DNA from: Streptomyces broussonetiae
GTDB taxonomy: Bacteria > Actinomycetota > Actinomycetes > Streptomycetales > Streptomycetaceae
Direction: 5' to 3'
Assembly: GCF_009796285.1 (NCBI RefSeq)
Contig: NZ_CP047020.1
Span: 5,766,001-5,830,000, forward strand
Length of the DNA stretch: 64,000 nt
Shown here: positions 1 to 9,453 of the stretch, one piece after another
How the letters are laid out: each line of letters begins with the position of its first letter
Position numbering within the stretch: the stretch's first letter is position 1
Notes under the pieces: generated by a model
What the model was told of the DNA's origin: nothing
Seen by the model: the letters and a program-made list of their open reading frames with translations, nothing else
Databases searched by the model: none
Program-made: the position numbers and the translations under genes

Positions 1-1
1 C

Positions 2-1090
2 GAGCACCCCGCCCGCCCGGCGTACAGCCTCTTGCCCGGCAGTCCCGACCTGGCGGCGTTTCCGCGCGCGGAGTGGCTCAAGGCCGCCCGCCGCGCCCTC
101 GCCACCGCCCCGCACGACGCCCTCGGCTACGGCGACCCGCGGGGCCGCGCCGAACTGCGCACCGCCCTCGCCGGTTACCTCGCGCGCGCACGCGGCGTCC
201 GCACCGACCCCGAGACCGTGCTGATCACCTCCGGCTTCCTGCATGCCCTGCGCATCGCCGGCGCCGTGCTGCGAGCGCACCGGGTGGACACGGTGGCGGT
301 CGAGTCGTACGGCCTCGACCGGCACTGGGACCTGCTCCACCGGGACGGACTCGCCACACCGGCTCTGCCGTACGACGAACTCGGCACGGACACACGGGTG
401 TTGGGAGGCGCCGGTGCGGTGTTGCTGACCCCTGCGCACCAGTTCCCGATGGGCACGCCCCTGCACCCCGACCGGCGGGCCGCCGTCGTGGACTGGGCGC
501 GGCGCACCGGCGGGCTGGTCCTGGAGGACGACTACGACGGTGAGTTCCGCTACGACCGCCAGCCCGTCGGGGCCCTGCAGGGACTCGACCCCGACCACGT
601 CGTCTACTTCGGCACCGCCAGCAAGTCCCTGGCACCCGGGCTGCGCCTCGGCTGGATGGTGCTGCCGCCGGCCCTGGCGCAGGAGGCGGCCTCGGTCAAG
701 GGCGCCACCGACACTGTCGGGGCCCTCGAGCAGCTCACCCTCGCCGAGTTCCTCACCTCCGGCGCGTACGACCGTCACGTCCGCTCCTCCCGCCTGCGCT
801 ACCGCCGGCGCCGCGACGCCCTGGCCGAGGCGGTCGCCGCCCGCAGCCCCGAGGTCACGGTGACGGGCATCGCCGCCGGCCTGCACGCGGTGCTCCGCCT
901 GCCGCCGGGCCTGGAGCAGTCGGTGATCCAGGCCGCCGCCTGGCAGGGCCTGGCCCTGCACGGCCTCGCCTTCCACCGCCACCCGCAGGCCGTGGCCGCC
1001 CCGCAGGATGCCCTCGTGGTGGGATACGCGACCCCGTCGGACAGCGCGTGGGCCGGTGCGCTGGAGGCGTTGTGCCGGGTGCTGCCGTAG
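2..1090 (+). CDS. MocR/PdxR-type GntR regulator, C-terminal aminotransferase-fold part (5' end outside window)
   Basis: The frame is open from the first bases of the window, so this is the C-terminal 362 residues of a longer protein; the TTG at position 32 is an internal codon. The visible part is a fold-type I PLP domain: the aspartate motif VLEDDYDGEFRYDR (about residues 171-184) and the PLP-lysine motif FGTASKSLAPGLRLGW (about residues 200-215) are typical of MocR regulators, in which an N-terminal GntR winged helix is fused to an aminotransferase-like effector domain. MocR proteins bind PLP and control vitamin B6, GABA or taurine genes. The DNA-binding domain is not in the window, so MocR membership is inferred from the aminotransferase half. 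A stand-alone class I aminotransferase is less likely. Confidence 0.85.
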   Translation, partial: EHPARPAYSLLPGSPDLAAFPRAEWLKAARRALATAPHDALGYGDPRGRAELRTALAGYLARARGVRTDPETVLITSGFLHALRIAGAVLRAHRVDTVAVESYGLDRHWDLLHRDGLATPALPYDELGTDTRVLGGAGAVLLTPAHQFPMGTPLHPDRRAAVVDWARRTGGLVLEDDYDGEFRYDRQPVGALQGLDPDHVVYFGTASKSLAPGLRLGWMVLPPALAQEAASVKGATDTVGALEQLTLAEFLTSGAYDRHVRSSRLRYRRRRDALAEAVAARSPEVTVTGIAAGLHAVLRLPPGLEQSVIQAAAWQGLALHGLAFHRHPQAVAAPQDALVVGYATPSDSAWAGALEALCRVLP

Positions 1091-1139
1091 CGGGACCCGG
1101 ACCCGCGGGCAGTCGTGCCGCCGGGCGCGGGCGAGTGCC

Positions 1140-1298
1140 TCCTGGGCCACCGGTTGCCCGCCGGCGCCGCAGCCGTGGGCTGGTGTGGTGCCGGGTGGTG
1201 CGGGTGGGTGTGGCGGTGCCCGGTGGGCGCTGGTGTGTGCTTCCTGGGCCACCGGTTGCCCGCCGGCGCCGCAGCCGTGGGCTGGTGTGGTGCCGGGT
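1140..1298. repeat. 57-bp perfect direct repeat, two copies
   Basis: The 281-base gap between the MocR gene and the transporter gene holds two identical 57-bp copies, 1140-1196 and 1242-1298, with start points 102 bp apart. The unit begins TCCTGGGCCACCGGTTGCCC. The intervening bases are G/T rich on the + strand and partly echo the repeat (GGTGTGGTGCCGGGT). No convincing reading frame or simple hairpin explains it. It lies between convergent genes. Confidence 0.85.
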
Positions 1299-1372
1299 CG
1301 GCGGGGGTGGGTGTGGTGGTACCCGGCAGGTGCCGGGTGGTGCCCGGTGGGTGCTGGTGTGCGCCTTCCGGG

Positions 1373-2206
1373 TCAGTGGGTGTCCGCCGGGGCCTCGCCG
1401 AAGCGGGCGAGCGCCAGTGCCCCGACCACGGCCACCGCGAAACCGAGCACCGCCAGCCAGGTCAGCCCCTCCCGCGTGCGGTCGCCGAGCCAGACCACGC
1501 CCACCGCCGCCGGGCCGATCGTCTCGCCGATCACTATGCCGGCCGTGGCCGTGGTCACCGCACCGCGGTGCAGGGCGGAGGTCAGCAGTATGAAGGCGGC
1601 GGCGGAGCCGATGACCAGCGCGTACGTCGCCGGGTTGGTGAGCAGCTCCGCAGGCCGGAGCGAGTCGATCAGACGCACCGACACCTCCACCACCCCGAAC
1701 CCGAACCCGGCGCCCAGCCCCAGTACCAGCGAGCGCCCCCTCCCGGACAACCGCCCGCCTGCGAGCGCGAGCAGAACCATGCCGACCGCCACCGCGAGCA
1801 TCACGTACCGCAGGGTGTCCGACCCGTCCTGCTTCCCCTCCGGCCCGGACGCCAGCCCCAGCATCGCGAGACCGGCGCACACCACGGCCACGGCGCCCCA
1901 CTCGGTGCCGCTCAGCCGCACCCGCAGCAGGCGCGCCGCGACCACGGCGGTCACCGCCAGGCTGGATGCCAGGGCGGCGCTGACGGCGTAGATCGGAAGG
2001 GACCGCAGCGCCACGATCTGGAACACGAAACCGATCCCGTCCAATGACAGCCCGACGATGTACCGCCACTGCCTGAGCGCCCGCAGCAGCAGCGCCGCCT
2101 CGCCCCCCTTGCCCGTTCCGGCCGTCCGCGCGGCCACCGCCTGCAACACCGTCGCGGTGCCGAAGCAGACCGCCGCGCCAAGGGCGCACACCATTCCAAA
2201 GAACAC
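1373..2206 (-). CDS. DMT/EamA-superfamily integral membrane transporter
   Basis: This 277-residue protein is almost entirely hydrophobic, with about nine or ten membrane segments from the extreme N-terminus (FFGMVCALGAAVCFGTATVL) onward, in the two-fold repeated layout of drug/metabolite transporters. It resembles the NIPA/DMT-like branch that actinobacteria annotate only as membrane protein. The substrate cannot be told from sequence. The chosen ATG places the first membrane segment directly at the start; longer frames give arginine-rich non-membrane sequence. It is convergent with the MocR gene across a repeated spacer and divergent from the lipoprotein gene. Confidence 0.75.
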   Translation of the reverse strand: MFFGMVCALGAAVCFGTATVLQAVAARTAGTGKGGEAALLLRALRQWRYIVGLSLDGIGFVFQIVALRSLPIYAVSAALASSLAVTAVVAARLLRVRLSGTEWGAVAVVCAGLAMLGLASGPEGKQDGSDTLRYVMLAVAVGMVLLALAGGRLSGRGRSLVLGLGAGFGFGVVEVSVRLIDSLRPAELLTNPATYALVIGSAAAFILLTSALHRGAVTTATAGIVIGETIGPAAVGVVWLGDRTREGLTWLAVLGFAVAVVGALALARFGEAPADTH

Positions 2207-2316
2207 AAAGGGACTCTAGGAGAAGGCCGATCCGGCCACCCACCCCGGTCTGCCCTCTTACCCTTCTTTAGGCTGGCCGCCGATATCCGGTCACTGCACA
2301 CGGGGGAGACACCACG

Positions 2317-2655
2317 ATGGCTGACACGCGCCGCCGACTGCGCTCGGGCACGGTCGTGCTGGGCGGCATGGGCCTGCTGGCCGCCGCCCTGACCGCCTGC
2401 TCGTCCGACCCGGACAAGCGCTGCGTCGACCGGGACAGCTACCGGCTCGCCAAGGGCTACAAGGTCGTCTCGGACAAGAACTGCACGTCCACCAAGGCGT
2501 CCGTCGACGGCGGCTGGTACTACGGCGGCACCAGGAAGTCCGGCTACGTCAGCGGCGGCTCCTTCACCAGGCCGCACAAGAGTTCGGGCGGCGGTGGCCA
2601 CAGCGGCGTGCACCGCGGCGGCTTCGGCGGCGGCCACCACAGCTCCGGCGGCTGA
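2317..2655 (+). CDS. Small secreted lipoprotein, Gly/His-rich tail
   Basis: The 112-residue product has an Arg-rich n-region, a hydrophobic core and a lipobox L25-T26-A27-C28, so it should be lipidated and anchored outside the membrane. After the anchor come two cysteines (about residues 36 and 55) that could form a disulfide, then a Tyr/Gly segment, and a low-complexity tail with repeated GGG, HH and SG. Such proteins are common next to glutathionylspermidine-synthase-like genes in Streptomyces. A GGGGGAGA element just upstream supports the ATG. The next gene follows after 13 bases, so the two are probably one transcript. Function unknown. Confidence 0.8.
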   Translation: MADTRRRLRSGTVVLGGMGLLAAALTACSSDPDKRCVDRDSYRLAKGYKVVSDKNCTSTKASVDGGWYYGGTRKSGYVSGGSFTRPHKSSGGGGHSGVHRGGFGGGHHSSGG

Positions 2656-2668
2656 CCGGAAACGCCCC

Positions 2669-3853
2669 GTGGAACGCCGTACGACCACCCCCCGCCCCGG
2701 CTGGCAGCAGACCGTCGAGGCCCAGGGACTCGTGTATCCCCTCACCCGCCACCCCGACGGCACCCTGCGCCCCTACTGGGACGAGAGCGCCTACTACGTC
2801 TTCGGCCTGGACGAGGTGGAGGCGCTGGAGGAGACCGTCGAGGAACTGCACGGCATGTGCCTGGCCGCCGCCGGGCACATCGTGGCCGAGGACCGCCTGG
2901 CCGACCTCGGCATCACCGACCCGCGCCTGGCCGCGGCGGTCACCGAGGCCTGGCGGCGCAGGGTCGAACTCCCTTCCGTCTACGGCCGGTTCGACCTGCG
3001 CTACGACGGCACCGGCCCGGCGAAGCTCCTGGAGTACAACGCCGACACCCCGACCTCGCTGGTGGAGGCGGCCTCCCCGCAGTGGTTCTGGATGGAGGAC
3101 CGCTTCCCCGGCGCCGACCAGTGGAACTCCCTGCACGAGCGGCTGGTCGACGCCTGGCGGACCCAGGCCCGGCTCCTGCCGCCCGGCAGCCCGCTGCACT
3201 TCGCGCACTCCGCGGCCGACGAACTCGGCGAGGACCTGATGACGGTCGCCTACCTGAAGGAGACCGCCGAACAGGCCGGCCTCGACACCGACTGGCTGGC
3301 CATGGAGGAGATCGGCTGGGACGGTCTCTCCGGCCGCTTCGTCGACAACCGGCTCCGGTTCATCCGGAGCATCTTCAAGCTCTACCCGTGGGAATGGCTT
3401 ACCGCCGACGCCTTCGCCGGGCACGTCCTCGACACCCTCGACAACGGCGGCGGCACCGGCAGCACCCTGTGGATCGAACCCGCCTGGAAGATGCTGCTGA
3501 GCAACAAGGCCCTGCTGGCAGTCCTCTGGGAGCTGTACCCGGGCCACCCCAACCTCCTGCCGGCCCACCTCGACGGCCCGCGGGAGCTGGCGGCGAGCGA
3601 GGGCTACGTCGCCAAGCCCCTGCTCGGCCGCGAGGGCGCGGGCGTCACCGTGCACCCACCGGGCGCGCCCGCCGTCCTGCGCGACGAACCCTGTTGCTAC
3701 CAGCAGTTCGCCCCGCTGCCCGCCTTCGACGGCAACCACGTCGTCCTCGGCGCCTGGGTCGTGCGCGACGAAGCGGCGGGCCTCGGCATCCGCGAGTCGT
3801 CGGGCCTGATCACGGACGAGTACGCCCGCTTCGTGCCGCACGTGATCCTCTAG
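2669..3853 (+). CDS. Glutathionylspermidine synthase-family ATP-grasp ligase (YgiC/YjfC-like)
   Basis: This 394-residue protein resembles the C-terminal synthetase domain of glutathionylspermidine synthase, as in the stand-alone E. coli YgiC/YjfC proteins. Recognisable parts are RFDLRYDGTGPAKLLEYNAD (about residues 108-127), the TSLVEAA segment, KMLLSNKALLAVLWELYPGH, and the ATP-grasp lysine/glycine loop YVAKPLLGREGAGV. YgiC-type proteins have ligase chemistry but an unproven substrate. GTG 2669 is preferred because an upstream ATG at 2594 lies inside the lipoprotein gene and adds only Ala/Thr-rich sequence. The last four bases, CTAG, are shared with the stop of the convergent rocD. Confidence 0.85.
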   Translation: MERRTTTPRPGWQQTVEAQGLVYPLTRHPDGTLRPYWDESAYYVFGLDEVEALEETVEELHGMCLAAAGHIVAEDRLADLGITDPRLAAAVTEAWRRRVELPSVYGRFDLRYDGTGPAKLLEYNADTPTSLVEAASPQWFWMEDRFPGADQWNSLHERLVDAWRTQARLLPPGSPLHFAHSAADELGEDLMTVAYLKETAEQAGLDTDWLAMEEIGWDGLSGRFVDNRLRFIRSIFKLYPWEWLTADAFAGHVLDTLDNGGGTGSTLWIEPAWKMLLSNKALLAVLWELYPGHPNLLPAHLDGPRELAASEGYVAKPLLGREGAGVTVHPPGAPAVLRDEPCCYQQFAPLPAFDGNHVVLGAWVVRDEAAGLGIRESSGLITDEYARFVPHVIL

Positions 3854-5055
3854 GCACCCAGTTCGTCCGCCAGCTGCTGCAGACCCCGGTCCAGGTCCGC
3901 CTCGCCGATCACCAGGGGCGGGGAGAGCCGGATGGTCGCGCCGTGGCTCTCCTTCACCAGCACCCCGCGTCCCATCAGCCGCTCCGCGACCTGCCGCCCC
4001 GTGCCGATCTTCGGGGCGATGTCGACGCCCGCCCACAGCCCGCGCCCGCGCACCGCCGTCACCGTGCCCGTGGCCGGCAGGGCCGCCAGCGTCCGGTGCA
4101 TCCGCGCGCCCAGCTCGGCCGCCCGCGCCTGGAACTCGCCGGTACGCAGCATCGCGATCACCTCGAGTGCCACCGCGCAGGCCAGCGGATTCCCGCCGAA
4201 CGTCGACCCGTGCTCGCCCGGCCGGAACACCCCGAGCACCGCCGCGCTCGACACCACCGCCGACACCGGCACGATCCCGCCGCCCAGCGCCTTGCCCAGC
4301 ACGTACATGTCCGGTACCACGCCCTCGTGCTCGCACGCGAAGGTGCGTCCGGTGCGGCCGAGTCCCGACTGGATCTCGTCGGCGACGAAGAGCACGTTCC
4401 GCTCGCGCGTCAGCTTCCGCACCCCCGGCAGATAGCCCTCCGGCGGCACGATCACCCCGGACTCGCCCTGGATCGGCTCCAGCAGCACCGCGACGGTGTT
4501 CTCCGTCAGCGCCGCCCGCATCGCGGTCAGATCGCCGTACGGCACGATCTGGAAGCCCGGCGTGTACGGCCCGAAGTCCGCCCGTGCCTCCGGGTCGGTC
4601 GAGAAGCTGATCACGGTCGTCGTACGCCCGTGGAAGTTGCCGGAGGCGACCACGATCTTCGCCATCTCCGCGGGCACGCCCTTGACCCGGTACCCCCACT
4701 TCCGGGCCGTCTTCACCGCGCTCTCGACGGCCTCCACGCCGGTGTTCACGGGCAGCACCATCTCCATCCCGCACAGCTCCGCCAGCTCGGCGCAGAACGC
4801 GGCGAAGCGGTCGTGCAGAAAGGCGCGGGAGGTGAGCGTCACCCGCTCCAGCTGCGCCCGCGCCGCATCGAGCAGCCGCCGGTTGCGGTGCCCGAAGTTC
4901 AGCGCCGAATACCCGGCCAGCAGATCCAGGTACCGGCGGCCCTCGACATCGGTCAGCCAGGCCCCGTCGGCCGTGGCCACGACGACCGGCAGCGGATCGT
5001 AGGTGGGCGCACAGTGCGCGTCGGCGGTGGCGATGAGGTCGGCTGAAGCGGTCAC
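3850..5055 (-). CDS. rocD: Ornithine aminotransferase
   Basis: This 401-residue class III aminotransferase converts ornithine and 2-oxoglutarate to glutamate semialdehyde and glutamate, linking arginine breakdown to proline and glutamate. Evidence: LDLLAGYSALNFGHRNRRL near the N-terminus, the cofactor aspartate in LFVADEIQSGLGRTG, the PLP lysine in VLGKALGGG, and STFGGNPLACAVALE. Length is normal for RocD. GTG 5055 is chosen because GGGAGA lies 8 bases upstream and it gives the family N-terminus; longer frames run into the divergent leader. No other arginine catabolic gene is nearby. Its TAG stop overlaps the stop of the convergent ligase gene. Confidence 0.92.
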   Translation of the reverse strand: MTASADLIATADAHCAPTYDPLPVVVATADGAWLTDVEGRRYLDLLAGYSALNFGHRNRRLLDAARAQLERVTLTSRAFLHDRFAAFCAELAELCGMEMVLPVNTGVEAVESAVKTARKWGYRVKGVPAEMAKIVVASGNFHGRTTTVISFSTDPEARADFGPYTPGFQIVPYGDLTAMRAALTENTVAVLLEPIQGESGVIVPPEGYLPGVRKLTRERNVLFVADEIQSGLGRTGRTFACEHEGVVPDMYVLGKALGGGIVPVSAVVSSAAVLGVFRPGEHGSTFGGNPLACAVALEVIAMLRTGEFQARAAELGARMHRTLAALPATGTVTAVRGRGLWAGVDIAPKIGTGRQVAERLMGRGVLVKESHGATIRLSPPLVIGEADLDRGLQQLADELGA

Positions 5056-5194
5056 GGCGTCTCCCGGGGACGAAAGGGACACGGGTACGAAAGGGGCGAA
5101 AGTGCCCTCCCAGGATGAACATGCCCCTCTTCCTGCCCTCGCTCGCATGGTGGACGCGGGATCTGCCCTCTCCGGCGTGCCCGGTAGGCTGATC

Positions 5195-5276
5195 AGCGGG
5201 CCGTGACTGGCGCGCTGGGATGGGACGGACCATCGGGGAGCGGCCTCAGCGGGAAAGTGCCGTGCGCCTGGGCCGA
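5195..5276 (+). promoter_or_regulatory. ZTP riboswitch (pfl motif) in the glyA leader
   Basis: The leader contains the conserved 5' element GGGCCGTGACTGGCG (5198-5212) and the conserved 3' element GTGCCGTGCGCCTGGGC (5257-5273). Between them, GATGG/CCATC forms a small hairpin, and GAGCGGCC pairs back to GGCCG of the 5' element. This is the layout of the ZTP-sensing pfl RNA, known upstream of glyA, purH and folD in actinobacteria. ZTP signals shortage of 10-formyl-tetrahydrofolate, and binding turns expression on. The aptamer ends about 46 bases before the glyA ATG, leaving a short expression platform that includes the GGAGG ribosome-binding site, so control may act on translation. The switch mechanism is inferred. 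Confidence 0.9.
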
Positions 5277-5321
5277 ACGTGAACAACGTGAACGCTGTAC
5301 GCACGCCGTCCGGAGGTCCTC

Positions 5322-6773
5322 ATGCCAGAGCAGCAGCCCCTGTCCACCGAGTCCACCGCCTTCCGCGCAGCCCTCGACGTCATCCGCGCCGTCGAGCCGC
5401 GCGTCGCCGACGCCATCGGCCAGGAGGTCCACGACCAGCGCGAGATGCTCAAGCTGATCGCTTCCGAGAACTACGCCTCCCCGGCCACGCTGCTCGCGAT
5501 GGGCAACTGGTTCAGCGACAAGTACGCCGAGGGCACGATCGGCCGCCGCTTCTACGCCGGCTGCCGCAACGTCGACACCGTGGAGTCCCTGGCCGCCGAG
5601 CACGCGAAGGAACTCTTCGGCGCCCGCCACGCCTACGTCCAGCCGCACTCCGGCATCGACGCCAACCTCGTCGCCTTCTGGGCCGTCCTCGCCGACCGGG
5701 TCGAGGTCCCCTTCCTGGAGAAGACCGGCGCCCGCCAGGTCAACGACCTGACCGAGGCCGACTGGGCCGAGCTGCGCCAGGCCTTCGGCAACCAGCGGAT
5801 GCTCGGCATGTCCCTGGACGCGGGCGGCCACCTCACCCACGGCTTCCGCCCGAACATCTCCGGCAAGATGTTCGACCAGCGCTCCTACGGCACCGACCCG
5901 GCCACCGGCCTGATCGACTACGAGGCGCTGCGCGCCCAGGCCCGTGAGTTCAAGCCGCTCATCATCGTCGCGGGCTACTCGGCGTACCCCCGTCTGGTGA
6001 ACTTCCGGATCATGCGCGAGATCGCCGACGAGGTCGGTGCGACCCTGATGGTCGACATGGCCCACTTCGCGGGCCTGGTCGCGGGCAAGGTCCTGACCGG
6101 CGACTTCGACCCGGTCCCGCACGCCCAGATCGTCACCACGACCACCCACAAGTCCCTGCGCGGCCCGCGCGGCGGCATGGTCCTGTGCGACGACACCCTC
6201 AAGGACCAGGTCGACCGCGGCTGCCCGATGGTCCTCGGCGGCCCGCTCCCGCACGTCATGGCCGCCAAGGCCGTCGCCCTCGCCGAGGCCCGCCGGCCCT
6301 CCTTCCAGGACTACGCCCGGCGGATCGTCGACAACTCCCGCGCGCTCGCCGAGGGCCTGATGCGCCGCGGCGCCACCCTGGTCACCGGTGGCACGGACAA
6401 CCACCTCAACCTGATCGACGTGGCGACGTCGTACGGCCTCACCGGCCGCCAGGCCGAGGCCGCCCTCCTCGCCTCCGGCATCGTCACCAACCGCAACGCC
6501 ATCCCGGCCGACCCGAACGGTGCCTGGTACACCTCGGGCATCCGCATCGGCACCCCCGCGCTGACCACGCGTGGCCTGGGTACGGCGGAGATGGACGAGG
6601 TGGCGGGCCTGATCGACCGTGTCCTGACGACGACCGAGCCGGGCACGACGAAGTCGGGCGCCCCGTCGAAGGCGGCCCACGTCCTGGACGAGAAGATCGC
6701 GGACGAGATCTCCCGCCGGGCGACCGACCTCGTGGCGGGCTTCCCCCTCTACCCGGAAATCGACCTGGGCTGA
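5322..6773 (+). CDS. glyA: Serine hydroxymethyltransferase
   Basis: This PLP enzyme interconverts serine plus tetrahydrofolate with glycine plus methylene-tetrahydrofolate, feeding one-carbon units to purines, thymidylate and methionine. Landmarks are LIASENYASPATL (about residues 45-57), YAEGTIGRRFYAGC, MVDMAHFAGLVAG, and the lysine motif TTTTHKSLRGPRGG near residue 276. At 483 residues it is about 60 longer than typical bacterial GlyA, with an extra segment around residues 120-150 (VPFLEKTGARQVNDLTEADW); this long form is common in Streptomyces. CCGGAGG lies upstream of the ATG. A ZTP riboswitch in the leader indicates control by folate status. Confidence 0.96.
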   Translation: MPEQQPLSTESTAFRAALDVIRAVEPRVADAIGQEVHDQREMLKLIASENYASPATLLAMGNWFSDKYAEGTIGRRFYAGCRNVDTVESLAAEHAKELFGARHAYVQPHSGIDANLVAFWAVLADRVEVPFLEKTGARQVNDLTEADWAELRQAFGNQRMLGMSLDAGGHLTHGFRPNISGKMFDQRSYGTDPATGLIDYEALRAQAREFKPLIIVAGYSAYPRLVNFRIMREIADEVGATLMVDMAHFAGLVAGKVLTGDFDPVPHAQIVTTTTHKSLRGPRGGMVLCDDTLKDQVDRGCPMVLGGPLPHVMAAKAVALAEARRPSFQDYARRIVDNSRALAEGLMRRGATLVTGGTDNHLNLIDVATSYGLTGRQAEAALLASGIVTNRNAIPADPNGAWYTSGIRIGTPALTTRGLGTAEMDEVAGLIDRVLTTTEPGTTKSGAPSKAAHVLDEKIADEISRRATDLVAGFPLYPEIDLG

Positions 6774-6778
6774 CAGCC

Positions 6779-6870
6779 GCCCTGTGGGGCAGCACGCCAG
6801 GGGCGCGGGGCCGCATCAATATGCGGCTCCGCCGCGGGGCGCGACCGGCCCACCACGGTCCGCAGTCCCC
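6779..6870. repeat. Streptomyces-type intergenic repeat element
   Basis: The gap between glyA and trpS (6774-6937) contains CAGGGGCGCGGGGCCGC, followed by an ATGCGGCTCCGCCGC hairpin and GGGGCGCGACC. This resembles the short GC-rich element scattered between genes in many Streptomyces genomes (usually AGGGGCGCGGGGAACTGCGCGACC). The GCGG/CCGC segments can fold, so it may also serve as a transcription end for glyA. Recognition is from memory of the element, not a computed alignment. Confidence 0.6.
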
Positions 6871-6937
6871 CACGTACCCGAGCCACTCCCCACCTCACGG
6901 GCCGATCCCACCCCCGGCCTCTGAGAGAATGGGCAAC

Positions 6938-7954
<1,017 letters not shown>

Positions 7955-8105
7955 ACCGGCTGCCGCATCGGCAGAGCGCTGCACATCACTTCCCCTGCGC
8001 CTGCCCACAGGACACCCATAGCCGTACAGTCGATATCCGACGGTGCAGCGGAACAGACGGCTGAGCGGCCGGGTAGAACACAGGCGCGGACGACAGGAGA
8101 CGACG

Positions 8106-8690
8106 TTGGGGACCGTAACGATCGGCGTGTCGATCGCGGTCCCGGAGCCTCACGGCAGCCTGCTCCAGGAGCGGCGCGCGGGCTTCGGCGACGCCGCGGC
8201 CCATGGCATTCCCACGCACGTCACGCTGCTGCCGCCGACCGAGGTCGACCGGTGCGACCTGCCGGCCGTCGAGGCGCACCTCACGGAGGTCGCCTCGGGC
8301 GGCCGTCCGTTCCCGATGAAGCTGTCGGGCACGGGCACCTTCCGGCCGCTGTCGCCCGTCGTCTACGTCCGTGTCGTCCAGGGCGCCGAGGAGTGCGCCC
8401 GGCTCCAGCAGTGGGTGCGGGACGCGTCCGGGCCGGTGGGGCGCGAGCTGCAGTTCCCGTACCACCCACATGTCACCGTCGCGCACGGCATCGACGAGGC
8501 CGCCATGGACCGCGCCTTCGAGGAGCTGGCCGGCTACGAGGCCGAGTGGCCGTGCACCGGCTTCGCGCTCTACGAGCAGGGCCCGGACGGGGTCTGGCGC
8601 AAGCTGCGGGAGTACACGTTCGGTGGATCCGTCGTCCCCCCGCAGGCGTGCTCCGCGGACCTGGAGCGCGGGACGACCGTCAGCCTGTAG
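8106..8690 (+). CDS. 2'-5' RNA ligase / cyclic phosphodiesterase family protein
   Basis: This 194-residue protein carries the two HxT motifs that define 2H phosphoesterases: THVTLLPP near residue 37 and HPHVTVAH near residue 121, separated by about 84 residues. Such proteins hydrolyse or ligate 2',3'-cyclic phosphates in RNA or small nucleotides; the substrate here is unknown. The TTG start is chosen because AGGAGA sits five bases upstream; a longer frame from 8043 adds an Arg-rich leader without a ribosome site. It follows trpS by about 150 bases in the same direction, but co-transcription is not certain. Confidence 0.82.
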   Translation: MGTVTIGVSIAVPEPHGSLLQERRAGFGDAAAHGIPTHVTLLPPTEVDRCDLPAVEAHLTEVASGGRPFPMKLSGTGTFRPLSPVVYVRVVQGAEECARLQQWVRDASGPVGRELQFPYHPHVTVAHGIDEAAMDRAFEELAGYEAEWPCTGFALYEQGPDGVWRKLREYTFGGSVVPPQACSADLERGTTVSL

Positions 8691-8700
8691 GGGCCGGCCG

Positions 8701-9438
8701 TCAGACCGGCAGCCTGCGCAGCAGCGCCCGCGGCGTGTGCCGCAGCGCCGTCGTCACCACCCTGAGCACACCCGGCACCCACACCGTCTCCGAGCGGCGC
8801 CGCAGACCCAGCTCGATCGCGGTGGCGACCGCCTCCGGGGTGGTGGCGAACGGAGTCTCCGGCCGGTGCACGGATCCGGGGCGTACGACCATCACGTGCA
8901 CACCGGTGCCGTGCAGGGCGTCGCCGAGGCCCTGGGCGAAGGCGTCGAGGCCGGCCTTGCTGGAGCCGTAGATGAAGTCGGCGCGCCGGGCCCGCACACC
9001 GGCCACGGAGGAGAGCACCACGAGGGAGCCGTGCCCCTGGGCCTGCAGGGCCCGGGCGGTGACCAGTGCGGCCGAGACCGCCCCGGTGTAGTTGGTCTGG
9101 GCGACCCGGACGGCGCGCGCCGGTTCGCGCTCGTCCTGGGCCTGGTCGCCGAGGACGCCGAAGGCGAGCAGCACCAGGTCGATGTCGCCCTCGGCGAAGA
9201 TCTTGTCGAGCGCGGTCTCGTGCGACTCGGGATCAAGGGCGTCGAAGCCGGCGGTACGGACGTCCGCGCCGAGCGCGCGCAGGCTCTCGGCGGCCCGCTC
9301 CAGGGCGGGCGAGTGCCGGCCGGCCAGCCACACGGTGCGGGTGCGGCGGGCGATCAGCCGGCGCGCGGTGGCCAGCGCGATCTCGGACGTACCGCCGAGC
9401 ACGAGCAGGGACTGGGGGAGACCGAAGACGTCCTTCAC
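8701..9438 (-). CDS. DprE2-like short-chain dehydrogenase
   Basis: This 245-residue SDR has the N-terminal nucleotide loop LVLGGTSEIALATARRL (about residues 11-27), the serine region LSSVAG and the catalytic Tyr-Lys pair in IYGSSKAGLDAFAQGL, so it looks enzymatically intact. The whole sequence resembles decaprenylphosphoryl-2-keto-ribose reductase DprE2. It lies 15 bases after a DprE1-like oxidase, the same order as mycobacterial dprE1-dprE2, where the pair epimerises decaprenylphosphoryl ribose to arabinose. Streptomyces walls lack arabinogalactan, so the lipid-linked sugar substrate here is unknown. TAGGA lies upstream of the ATG. Confidence 0.8.
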   Translation of the reverse strand: MKDVFGLPQSLLVLGGTSEIALATARRLIARRTRTVWLAGRHSPALERAAESLRALGADVRTAGFDALDPESHETALDKIFAEGDIDLVLLAFGVLGDQAQDEREPARAVRVAQTNYTGAVSAALVTARALQAQGHGSLVVLSSVAGVRARRADFIYGSSKAGLDAFAQGLGDALHGTGVHVMVVRPGSVHRPETPFATTPEAVATAIELGLRRRSETVWVPGVLRVVTTALRHTPRALLRRLPV

Positions 9439-9453
9439 ATGCGGTCCTAGGTG

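Noticed and set aside
2564..5233. Long minus-strand open frame opposite the ATP-grasp gene
   Set aside because: Arg/Gly/Ala-rich translation without motifs; it is the antisense shadow of high-GC coding sequence, which has few stops.
8371..9450. 359-codon + strand frame opposite the DprE2-like gene
   Set aside because: Low-complexity translation; the minus strand carries a complete SDR with its catalytic Tyr and Lys.
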